From the NCBI GenBank assembly GCA_964601805.1, contig CAZROW010000120.1:1-5153 (forward strand): a stretch of 5,153 nucleotides of DNA, written 5' to 3'. A program made the position numbers and the translations under genes. Source of the stretch: Eutrophocola sp964601805 (GTDB taxonomy: Bacteria > Pseudomonadota > Gammaproteobacteria > Pseudomonadales > Pseudohongiellaceae). Positions 1 to 4,511 of this stretch are shown one piece after another (within the stretch, counting starts at the first letter, position 1; every line of letters starts with the position of its first letter). Below the pieces are notes generated by a model, which saw only the letters and a list, made by a program, of their open reading frames with translations, was not told where the DNA came from and made no database searches.

Positions 1-21
1 GATAAAAGCCTACTGCGCTTG

Positions 22-69
22 CCCTTTATCCTTTTATCCTTTTATCCTTTTATCCCTTTATCCCTTTAT
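22..69. repeat. Tandem octamer repeat, six copies of CCYTTTAT
   Basis: Six head-to-tail 8-base units fill this stretch: CCCTTTAT, then CCTTTTAT three times, then CCCTTTAT twice. They differ only at the third base (C or T). Bases 1-8 (GATAAAAG) are the exact reverse complement of CTTTTATC, so one further unit may lie inverted at the window edge. The array sits 110 bases beyond the stop codon of the transporter gene, and no supported gene crosses it. Between the array and that stop (70-178) I see neither a convincing terminator nor a gene. Slipped-strand copy-number change is typical of such arrays. Because 8 is not a multiple of 3, a change would shift frame if any gene ran through it. Function unknown. 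Confidence 0.9.
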
Positions 70-178
70 CGAAATGCCAATCGGAGCCACTGAATGGCGA
101 CACAAAGTGCCTTATCCGACCCACATCAACATCCAGGTTTCAATCCATCTTAACAGCTTTCCCCCGCCCCGCGACAGG

Positions 179-1366
179 CTAGATTGCCAGGCGCAGGCGG
201 TAACGGGACAACCAGGCGATAGCAGCAACAATCACCAGCAGTGGCAGCAGCGCGCCCTGGTTGACAGTTTGCCAGCCAAAGGCATTTTGCAAGGCACCGG
301 AAGACAGGGAACCCAGGGAGACCGTGGTGAATACCAGGAAATCATTCACGGCCTGGGCCTTGTTGCGCTCCTCTGGCCGGTAGGTATCGGTGATCAGGGT
401 CGTGGCGCCCACGAACAGGAAGTTCCAGCTCAACCCGAGAAACACCAGGGCGAAAAGAAAGTGCAGGAACCCGGTTCCCACCAGGTTGATTACCACACAG
501 GCCAGGCCAAACACCGCGCCGGCAAACATGATGCGCAGGACACCAAAACGGACAATCAGGTTACCGGTAAAAAAGGACGGGGCAAACATGGCCATGACAT
601 GCCACTGGATGACCACGGCAGTGTCATCAAACAGGAACTCGGCCTGGTCCATGGCCAGCGGTGTCGCGGTCATCACGAACGACATGACCGCGTAACCAAG
701 CATGCCGCAAATCACTGCCACGATATATTCCGGCTGCATCACGATTTCCAGCAGCGGCCTGCCAGTGGAGTAATCCGGCGAACGCCTGTTGTTGCCAGTG
801 TCTTCGATTTTCAGAAAACTCAGCACGCCGAAACTGATGCTGTACAGGACAATGGAGACCATGTAACTGCCGGCAAATTCGGCACCGTCGATCCATTGCC
901 GTGACAGTCGCGCCAGGGTGGGCCCGGCCACCGCGGCAACCACGCCACCGAGCATGGTGTAGGACACCGCGCGACTCTTGTAGGCAAGCTCAACACTGTC
1001 GGCGGCAGTAAAGCGGTAATAGTTGCCGAAACCGTTGAATACACCGACCAGGGCAATGCCTGCCACGAAAAACCAGAAGTGCTGGTTCATGATGGCCATA
1101 CTGGTCAGTATGCCGCCGCCTATGCCGAAAAAGCAGGCCAGCAGAAAGGCTTTTTTCCTGCCAATGCGTTCCATCACCATGGCAGCGGGAATACTGGTAC
1201 ACATGACCGCAATAAACTGCACCGCCAGCGGCAGGGTCGCAAACGACTTGTCTTCAGCCAGGTTGAAACCTACCAGCGCCGCCGTGGCGACCAGCAGTGA
1301 ATTGTTGCTCATCATCAACGCCTGGGCGATAGAGAGCAGTGGGACATTGCGATGCAGGATATTCAA
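179..1366 (-). CDS. Major facilitator superfamily transporter, 12 membrane helices
   Basis: This encodes a 395-residue inner-membrane secondary transporter. About twelve hydrophobic helices fall in two halves, separated by a polar cytoplasmic loop at roughly residues 186-208. The loop after helix 2 carries an MFS motif A relative (residues 65-72, with Glu66, Arg67, Gly69, Arg70 and Lys71). Residues 119-149 (RFTAADS followed by SRAVSYTMLGG) and 329-346 (YRPEERNKAQAVNDFLVF) resemble a drug-efflux-like MFS subgroup that includes riboflavin-transporter relatives. I recall this similarity and cannot test it, so the substrate is open. The start appears to be TTG at 1366-1364: there is no in-frame ATG or GTG between the upstream in-frame stop (about 1407) and this codon, while the next in-frame ATGs (residues 18-19) would cut helix 1. 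No good Shine-Dalgarno precedes it. The gene is 99 bases downstream of the 58-codon candidate ORF on the same strand and may share its transcript. Confidence 0.9.
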   Translation of the reverse strand: MNILHRNVPLLSIAQALMMSNNSLLVATAALVGFNLAEDKSFATLPLAVQFIAVMCTSIPAAMVMERIGRKKAFLLACFFGIGGGILTSMAIMNQHFWFFVAGIALVGVFNGFGNYYRFTAADSVELAYKSRAVSYTMLGGVVAAVAGPTLARLSRQWIDGAEFAGSYMVSIVLYSISFGVLSFLKIEDTGNNRRSPDYSTGRPLLEIVMQPEYIVAVICGMLGYAVMSFVMTATPLAMDQAEFLFDDTAVVIQWHVMAMFAPSFFTGNLIVRFGVLRIMFAGAVFGLACVVINLVGTGFLHFLFALVFLGLSWNFLFVGATTLITDTYRPEERNKAQAVNDFLVFTTVSLGSLSSGALQNAFGWQTVNQGALLPLLVIVAAIAWLSRYRLRLAI

Positions 1367-1384
1367 GAAGTTAAAAGTCCGGGT

Positions 1385-1400
1385 CGGCCAATCAGGGCCG
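1385..1400. repeat. Small inverted repeat in the transporter gene leader
   Basis: CGGCC and GGCCG form perfect 5-base arms around a 6-base loop. The element lies 18 bases upstream of the TTG start of the transporter gene, so it would be in the 5' leader or the promoter. It could be an operator or a weak RNA hairpin. Arms this short and GC-rich also arise by chance. Confidence 0.3.
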
Positions 1401-1439
1401 CTCTGTTAAACCACGATGCAACGATAGCACCGGCCCGCA

Positions 1440-1456
1440 GTCTTGCCCAGCAAGAC
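1440..1456. repeat. Perfect hairpin, 7-base arms, 3-base loop
   Basis: GTCTTGC, loop CCA, GCAAGAC. The stem is perfect and compact, and lies nine bases past the stop codon of the 58-codon candidate ORF and about 75 bases before the transporter start. Neither strand has a T-tract after it, so it is not a standard intrinsic terminator. An mRNA-stabilising hairpin at the ORF end or a protein-binding site upstream of the transporter are both possible. Confidence 0.5.
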
Positions 1457-1465
1457 AGGCGTGGT

Positions 1466-1642
1466 CTATTGCCCTGTAGTGACGCTATTGAACGGCCTGT
1501 TTGTCACGTCCATGTCCTGCAGGCTGTTCCCGGGAGCTGCCTGGAACCAGGACAGTGACAGGTAAGCAATACAGGCTATCGCCAGGCTGTACAAATAGTG
1601 CAAACATCGTTTGATGGGTGAAGTGTCATTTTTCCGCAACAT
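1466..1642 (-). CDS. Candidate small membrane or exported protein, 58 residues
   Basis: ATG at 1642-1640 is preceded by GGAG (1652-1649) with ideal 6-base spacing. This decides against the in-frame TTG four codons upstream. The product has a basic amino terminus (Arg3, Lys4, Lys11, Arg12), one hydrophobic stretch at about residues 13-33 and a short polar tail. It therefore looks like a single-pass membrane protein or a signal peptide with possible cleavage near Ala35-Ala36 and a tail of about 22 residues. I do not recognise the family. Two things weaken the call. The Shine-Dalgarno begins directly after the T-tract of the preceding terminator, leaving no clear room for a promoter, so expression might need read-through. 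A nested inverted repeat (1502-1560) also occupies codons 28-47. It is co-directional with the transporter gene downstream. Confidence 0.4.
   Translation of the reverse strand: MLRKNDTSPIKRCLHYLYSLAIACIAYLSLSWFQAAPGNSLQDMDVTNRPFNSVTTGQ
1502..1560. repeat. Nested inverted repeats forming one long imperfect hairpin
   Basis: Three concentric inverted pairs occur in 59 bases. TGTCAC (1502-1507) pairs with GTGACA (1555-1560). TGTCCTG (1513-1519) pairs with CAGGACA (1548-1554). The core at 1520-1543 is a near-palindrome: CAGGC/GCCTG arms, one T-T mismatch, three more pairs including a T-G wobble, and a CCCGGG tip. Asymmetric bulges of 5 bases (1508-1512) and 4 bases (1544-1547) separate the stems. 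No T-tract follows on either side, so it is not an ordinary terminator. It could be a structured RNA segment, a cruciform or a protein-binding element. Confidence 0.7.
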
Positions 1643-1652
1643 GCTTAACTCC

Positions 1653-1709
1653 AAAAAAACCGAACACGCCTTTCACTTTTCTTGTGAGACCAAAGTAAAG
1701 ACGTGTTCG
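1653..1709 (-). terminator. Strong rho-independent terminator of the mddA-like gene
   Basis: On the minus strand CGAACACG (1709-1702) pairs with CGTGTTCG (1668-1661). The stem continues inward through TCTTT/AAAGG (one wobble), a bulged G and ACTTT/AAAGT, giving about 18 pairs around a loop of roughly 12 bases. A single G and then seven T residues (1659-1653) follow. It starts 34 bases after the methyltransferase stop codon and should end that transcript. Confidence 0.92.
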
Positions 1710-1743
1710 TAGTCGGGGAATAATTATTGTCCTGGCTATCCTG

Positions 1744-2505
1744 TTACTTGAATGTAAAGAACAACCCGATTTCCTTGCGATATTCGCGGTACTTGTCACC
1801 GAACTCTTCGATCAGGCCGCCTTCTTCGTGGCGAATGCCTTCAAAGATATAGACCGTGAACAGCAAGGCCAGGGTAAAGCGGGTGACATTCATTTCCGGG
1901 CTACACCAGAGAATAAACAGGAAACCCAGCATCATCGGATGACGGCTGTACCGGTACATCCAGCGTTGCTTGAACTCCAGGGCCTTGTAAGGCTTGTTGG
2001 TGAAATACAGCCAGGCCTGCCTGAGGCCAAACAGTTCGAAGTGATTGGTGACAAACGATGAGGACAGCAGGTAGGCAATACCAAACCAGTAGCCAACCTG
2101 CAGGCTAACAGCAGCCAGGATATTGTCTACATGCCAGACAGTCACTTCGACAGGCTGCCACAACGCAATGACAACCAGGGTAATCAGGCCAGAAGCCAGG
2201 ACAAAATTGGCGCGCTCAAGACTCGCCGGAATAAACCTGACCAACCACGACTTGAACCAGGTTCTTGCCATGACGCTGTGCTGTACGCCAAAGGCAAGCA
2301 CCAGCACCGCGTTTACAGCCAACGCCAGGACGGCATTGCCATAGGTCATATCCACAAAACCCAGTGGAGCCAATCCGCCGGCGGCAAAGATCAGCCAGAA
2401 TAATGCCCCTGCACCGATCATGTATGCCAGCAAGGCATAACTCATTACAAAGACCCTGTCCGCAAGGCCATGTTCTTCTATTGCTATATCTTCAATGATT
2501 TCCAT
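1744..2505 (-). CDS. mddA: MddA-like membrane S-methyltransferase (methanethiol S-methyltransferase family)
   Basis: This encodes a 253-residue integral membrane protein of the isoprenylcysteine carboxyl methyltransferase/NnrU-like superfamily. Characterised MddA enzymes use S-adenosylmethionine to methylate methanethiol to dimethyl sulfide. Visible signatures are FGVQHSVMAR (residues 72-81), LERANFVLAS (96-105), NHFELFGLRQ (154-163), YRYSRHPMMLGF (184-195), with the RHP expected in the cofactor pocket, and a C-terminal HEEGGLIEEFGDKYREYRKE block (226-245). Hydrophobic helices lie at about 18-42, 57-76, 101-116, 130-150, 191-202 and 207-221. Length and motif order fit MddA. The EEGGL sequence where I remember EERDL is a small departure. 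ATG at 2505 follows AGGGGG (2517-2512) at 6-base spacing. An 80-base A-rich leader separates it from the 52-codon ORF, and a TetR-type operator lies further upstream, so it is probably repressed by the adjacent regulator. The family call is firm; methanethiol as substrate is inferred. Confidence 0.8.
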   Translation of the reverse strand: MEIIEDIAIEEHGLADRVFVMSYALLAYMIGAGALFWLIFAAGGLAPLGFVDMTYGNAVLALAVNAVLVLAFGVQHSVMARTWFKSWLVRFIPASLERANFVLASGLITLVVIALWQPVEVTVWHVDNILAAVSLQVGYWFGIAYLLSSSFVTNHFELFGLRQAWLYFTNKPYKALEFKQRWMYRYSRHPMMLGFLFILWCSPEMNVTRFTLALLFTVYIFEGIRHEEGGLIEEFGDKYREYRKEIGLFFTFK

Positions 2506-2585
2506 GATGAGCCCCCTCTCGTGCTCTTTTTATTACAGTTATTTTTTACTACTGTTTTTGTTTGCTGCTGTTATTGCTTTTTTAT
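2506..2585 (-). other. A-rich, T-poor leader between ORF52 and mddA
   Basis: Read on the coding strand, these 80 bases consist mostly of A with scattered C and G and few T residues. There are runs such as AATAAAAAAGC, AACAAAAACAG and GTAAAAAATAAC, and many stop triplets. The stretch ends in the GAGAGGGGG Shine-Dalgarno region of the methyltransferase gene. The composition contrasts sharply with the GC-richer flanks. As RNA it should be largely unstructured, apart from a weak 5-base ACAGT/ACTGT pair. No protein is encoded here. Confidence 0.6.
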
Positions 2586-2744
2586 TTACTGCGGGTACTG
2601 CTTTTGCTTTTTGCCACTGCAACGCTTCAAACCCATCGATGCAATGCCATTCTTGTTTTGCTGAGCCGTCCACACATCCACCAGGAATCCGTAACTGACT
2701 GCCAGATCCTTTTTTCCGTGCCTGGTTGTCGCGACCTTCAACAT
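2586..2744 (-). CDS. Candidate small basic protein, 52 residues, upstream of mddA
   Basis: ATG at 2744-2742 is followed by 52 sense codons and TAA (2588-2586). AAGGAGG (2759-2753) lies 8 bases upstream of the ATG, about the strongest ribosome-binding site in the window. The ORF begins 19 bases past the second operator, so it would be the first cistron of the repressor-controlled transcript. The product is soluble-looking and very basic, with ten Lys/Arg against two Asp, clustered at residues 8-12 and 40-48. It has a short central hydrophobic/aromatic part (YGFLVDVW, residues 18-25) and one Cys (42). No membrane segment, signal peptide or known domain is evident, and I do not recognise the family. 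It could be a true small protein or a leader peptide tuning downstream translation. The first part of the coding sequence is well formed; the A-rich 3' end grades into the non-coding leader. Confidence 0.5.
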   Translation of the reverse strand: MLKVATTRHGKKDLAVSYGFLVDVWTAQQNKNGIASMGLKRCSGKKQKQYPQ

Positions 2745-2763
2745 AACCCCTCCCTCCTTAACG

Positions 2764-2783
2764 TAGACCGACTAGTCAGTCCA
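2764..2783. promoter_or_regulatory. Operator 2 (TetR-type palindrome) at the ORF52/mddA promoter
   Basis: TAGACCGACTAGTCAGTCCA is an imperfect dyad that matches operator 1 at 17 of 20 positions. It lies just upstream of the AAGGAGG of ORF52. If aligned as in the tetR promoter, the minus strand offers a weak -35 (GTGATT, 2788-2783) and a weak -10 (TACGTT, 2765-2760) with a 17-base spacer. An alternative -10 is TATAAA (2797-2792), which would put the operator at the transcript start. Either way a bound repressor should block initiation. Confidence 0.85.
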
Positions 2784-2794
2784 ATCACATTTTT

Positions 2795-2816
2795 ATAAAA
2801 AAGGGCTCGCGCCCTT
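2795..2816 (-). terminator. Rho-independent terminator of the tetR gene
   Basis: On the minus strand AAGGGC, loop GCGA, GCCCTT form a 6-pair stem (2816-2801), extended by T residues to a six-T run before ATAAAA. It lies 19 bases after the TAA stop of the regulator gene and insulates the operator-controlled mddA transcript from tetR read-through. Confidence 0.85.
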
Positions 2817-2835
2817 GTGACTTCTTTTTATCCGG

Positions 2836-3423
2836 TTAACTTTCCAACAGGTAATCCAGGTACTTGTTGAAATGCCTGATCCCTTCGTTCAGGTATTCCG
2901 GTGTCATGTGTGACTTGGAGATGACAATTCCTCCCTCAATGACTGAGAGAAAATGCCTGCCAAGCTCCTTACCGGTCACGTTCCTGATTTTTTTCGCTTT
3001 CAGTGCCGGTGTAAAAACTTTTTCTGCGCCGTCTTCCAGGTTATTAAACAGCTTGTCTATGGTCTTGATCAGCTTCGGGTTGCTTTCTGCCACCTCGACG
3101 GCTATCGCACCCAGCAAGCACCCATGCTGCCAAAGCTCACCACTTTGCTCTTCAATGTACCGGGCAAAAGCCCTGGCTTTCTTTACCGGGTCTTCGATAT
3201 GCCGGTAATCGCCGTTTGCCACGATTTCCCAACCCCTGGCGCCATACATTTCCATCGCAGCGATAGCCAGGTCTTCCTTGGATTTGAACGCATGGTAAAA
3301 ACTGCCTTTCGACACCCCGGCATGAGAAATGATCTCGTCCACGGTGACCGCCTGGTATCCACGGCCTTTCATGACTTCAAGGGTGGATTCGAGAATCTTC
3401 TCTTTTGCTGTTTGTTTTGCCAT
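2836..3423 (-). CDS. TetR-family transcriptional repressor
   Basis: This encodes a 195-residue cytoplasmic DNA-binding dimer, the usual length for the family. The amino-terminal helix-turn-helix spans about residues 7-53: KEKILESTLEVM (helix 1), then TVDEIISHAGVSKGSFYHAFKSKEDL (27-52) with the typical GVSKGSFYHAFKSKEDL recognition-helix block. The rest is the ligand and dimer domain. HGCLLGAIAVEVAESN (100-115) puts Cys102 in the position where related regulators such as NemR have a redox/electrophile-sensing cysteine, and EGGIVISKSHMTPE (163-176) is the usual late-domain motif. ATG at 3423 has no Shine-Dalgarno but lies a few bases from the predicted transcript start. A 20-base palindrome in its promoter and a second copy before ORF52/mddA point to autorepression plus control of the methyltransferase. 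The inducer is unknown; a thiol, a volatile sulfur compound or a reactive electrophile is an inference from the neighbour and the Cys. Confidence 0.93.
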   Translation of the reverse strand: MAKQTAKEKILESTLEVMKGRGYQAVTVDEIISHAGVSKGSFYHAFKSKEDLAIAAMEMYGARGWEIVANGDYRHIEDPVKKARAFARYIEEQSGELWQHGCLLGAIAVEVAESNPKLIKTIDKLFNNLEDGAEKVFTPALKAKKIRNVTGKELGRHFLSVIEGGIVISKSHMTPEYLNEGIRHFNKYLDYLLES

Positions 3424-3431
3424 TGCTGCGA

Positions 3432-3460
3432 AATTTAGACCGACTGGTCGGTCTAGTCAA
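3432..3460 (-). promoter_or_regulatory. tetR promoter with operator filling the spacer
   Basis: On the minus strand -35 TTGACT (3460-3455, five of six to consensus) and -10 TAAATT (3437-3432, four of six) are separated by exactly 17 bases. An A-tract-rich stretch with two TTTTTGAT direct repeats on the plus strand (3465-3472 and 3474-3481) lies just upstream and could act as an UP element. Initiation about 7 bases past the -10 would fall at about 3425, two to four bases from the ATG, giving an essentially leaderless mRNA. Confidence 0.75.
3436..3455. promoter_or_regulatory. Operator 1 (TetR-type palindrome) at tetR
   Basis: TAGACCGACTGGTCGGTCTA has perfect 9-base arms, TAGACCGAC and GTCGGTCTA, around a TG centre. 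It occupies the spacer between the -35 and -10 of the tetR promoter, so repressor binding should exclude RNA polymerase. The AGACC/GGTCT half-sites are like those commonly found beside TetR-family genes. This is the better of the two copies. Confidence 0.92.
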
Positions 3461-3504
3461 CAGTTTTTTGATGTTTTTGATATACATTATTGAGAACCTG
3501 CTCA

Positions 3505-3527
3505 CAAAACCACCCTGGAACAGGCGG
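3505..3527 (-). terminator. Probable terminator of the ald-hydrolase operon
   Basis: Eleven bases after the hydrolase stop, the minus strand reads CCGCCTG, TTC, CAGGGTGG followed by TTTTG. CCTG/CAGG pairs around TTC, and two outer CC/GG pairs plus a G-T wobble extend it past one bulged G. The T-tract is only four bases long, so termination may be partial. Confidence 0.5.
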
Positions 3528-3538
3528 ATTTATTGCTT

Positions 3539-4501
3539 TCAGGCGTCCAGGAAGCGTTTCAGCTCGGTATAGGTTGGCCCGGGGTTTTCGGTCTGGAAAG
3601 AGTGCCCACCCGGCATGGCGCGCCCTTCAGCGCGAGTTGCCTCGCCTTGCCAGATGCCCAGGACATCGTACAGGCGACCCATGGCAGCACTGTCACCCCA
3701 CAGGACATCGACCGGACAATCGATGGTCTTGCCGGCAGCAATATCGGCCTTGTCCAGGTCCATGTCCATATTGGCCGAGGCCCGGTAATCCTCGCACATG
3801 GCATGGATGGCAGCCGGATCTTCATAAATGCGCCGGTATTCAGCGCCGACCTCGCCACGCCCGCCACCGGCAAACATGCCCGTGGCGGCAATGATGTTTT
3901 CTGCAAAGGGAGCCGGGCGTATGAACATGAACCAGTGGATATAGGCCTCGGCAAATTCCCGCGTGGTATTGGTATACAGGTAATGGGCCGGAACAATATC
4001 CAGCACAGCAAGCTTTTCAATCCGCTCCGGATGGTCCAGGGTCAGGCGCCGGGCGACCCGACCGCCGCGATCGTGACCGAACAACACGAAACGATCAAAG
4101 CCCAGCTCGGCCATGACATTGACCTGGTCCTGCGCCATGGTGCGCTTGGAATAATTAATGTGGTTTTCGCCGCCCTCGGGCTTGCTGCTGTAGCCATAAC
4201 CGCGCAGGTCAGTGAGCACCACGGTGTAATCACGGGCCAGGTTGTTGGCCACTTCCGCCCAGGCGAAATGGGACTGGGGCGCACCGTGCAGTAACAGGAT
4301 GGGCGGCCCTTCGCCGCCGACCAGGGTATGAATCTCCACGCCATTGGTGGCAATGCGGGAAACCTCAAAGCCGGGAAACAGCATGGCATCCAGGTCGGTA
4401 CCGTTCTGGGCAAACAGGTTGGGAATACCACTCACAGTGCCGGCCAGACCGAGACTGGAAGCTGTCCTGAGCATCGAGCGACGCGATAATGTCATGTTCA
4501 T
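3539..4501 (-). CDS. Tat-exported alpha/beta hydrolase, fluoroacetate dehalogenase-like
   Basis: This encodes a 320-residue protein. A twin-arginine signal (SRRSMLR, residues 6-12), a hydrophobic stretch and a plausible cleavage after Ala31 predict folded export to the periplasm. The mature part is an alpha/beta hydrolase: HGAPQSHFAW (72-81, oxyanion region), LTDLRGYGYSSKP (96-108), GHDRGGR (142-148, nucleophile Asp144), LDIVP (167-171, Asp168), PGGH (297-300, catalytic His300). In fluoroacetate dehalogenases the Arg after the nucleophile and the Arg three further on bind the carboxylate, and a His-Trp pair plus a Tyr bind halide. The equivalents here are Arg145, Arg148, His189-Trp190 and Tyr239 (DYRA). 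The cap between Trp190 and Tyr239 looks about 14 residues shorter than in the enzyme I recall. The start at ATG 4501 fits AGGGTG (4513-4508) and the Tat motif; an open frame extends upstream but lies inside ald. The gene follows ald by 10 bases. Epoxide hydrolase or another haloacid activity remains possible. Confidence 0.82.
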   Translation of the reverse strand: MNMTLSRRSMLRTASSLGLAGTVSGIPNLFAQNGTDLDAMLFPGFEVSRIATNGVEIHTLVGGEGPPILLLHGAPQSHFAWAEVANNLARDYTVVLTDLRGYGYSSKPEGGENHINYSKRTMAQDQVNVMAELGFDRFVLFGHDRGGRVARRLTLDHPERIEKLAVLDIVPAHYLYTNTTREFAEAYIHWFMFIRPAPFAENIIAATGMFAGGGRGEVGAEYRRIYEDPAAIHAMCEDYRASANMDMDLDKADIAAGKTIDCPVDVLWGDSAAMGRLYDVLGIWQGEATRAEGRAMPGGHSFQTENPGPTYTELKRFLDA

Positions 4502-4511
4502 GTTTTTCACC

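Noticed and set aside
22..69. Octamer array as a replication origin (DnaA boxes) or CRISPR array
   Set aside because: Units lack the full TTATCCACA box, have no spacers, and no dnaA, dnaN or cas gene is near.
110..125. Sequence GCCTTATCCGACC resembling part of an enterobacterial REP/BIME element
   Set aside because: No paired inverted arm is present and nothing else suggests an enterobacterial genome; probably chance.
74..904. Long plus-strand open frame of 276 codons opposite the transporter gene
   Set aside because: The translation is rich in His, Gln and Gly with no domain or hydrophobic pattern, and it lies antisense to a clear MFS gene. It is a shadow frame.
1643..1654. TTG start four codons upstream for the 58-codon ORF
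   Set aside because: It would overlap the GGAG that properly serves the ATG at 1642.
2470..2798. Three overlapping plus-strand frames rich in Phe, Leu and Cys
   Set aside because: They are the complement of the A-rich leader and ORF52; the apparent hydrophobicity comes from T-rich codons, and no ribosome-binding site supports them.
3533..4294. Plus-strand open frame of 253 codons opposite the hydrolase gene
   Set aside because: It is antisense to a gene with intact catalytic motifs, has no ribosome-binding site of note and no recognisable domain.
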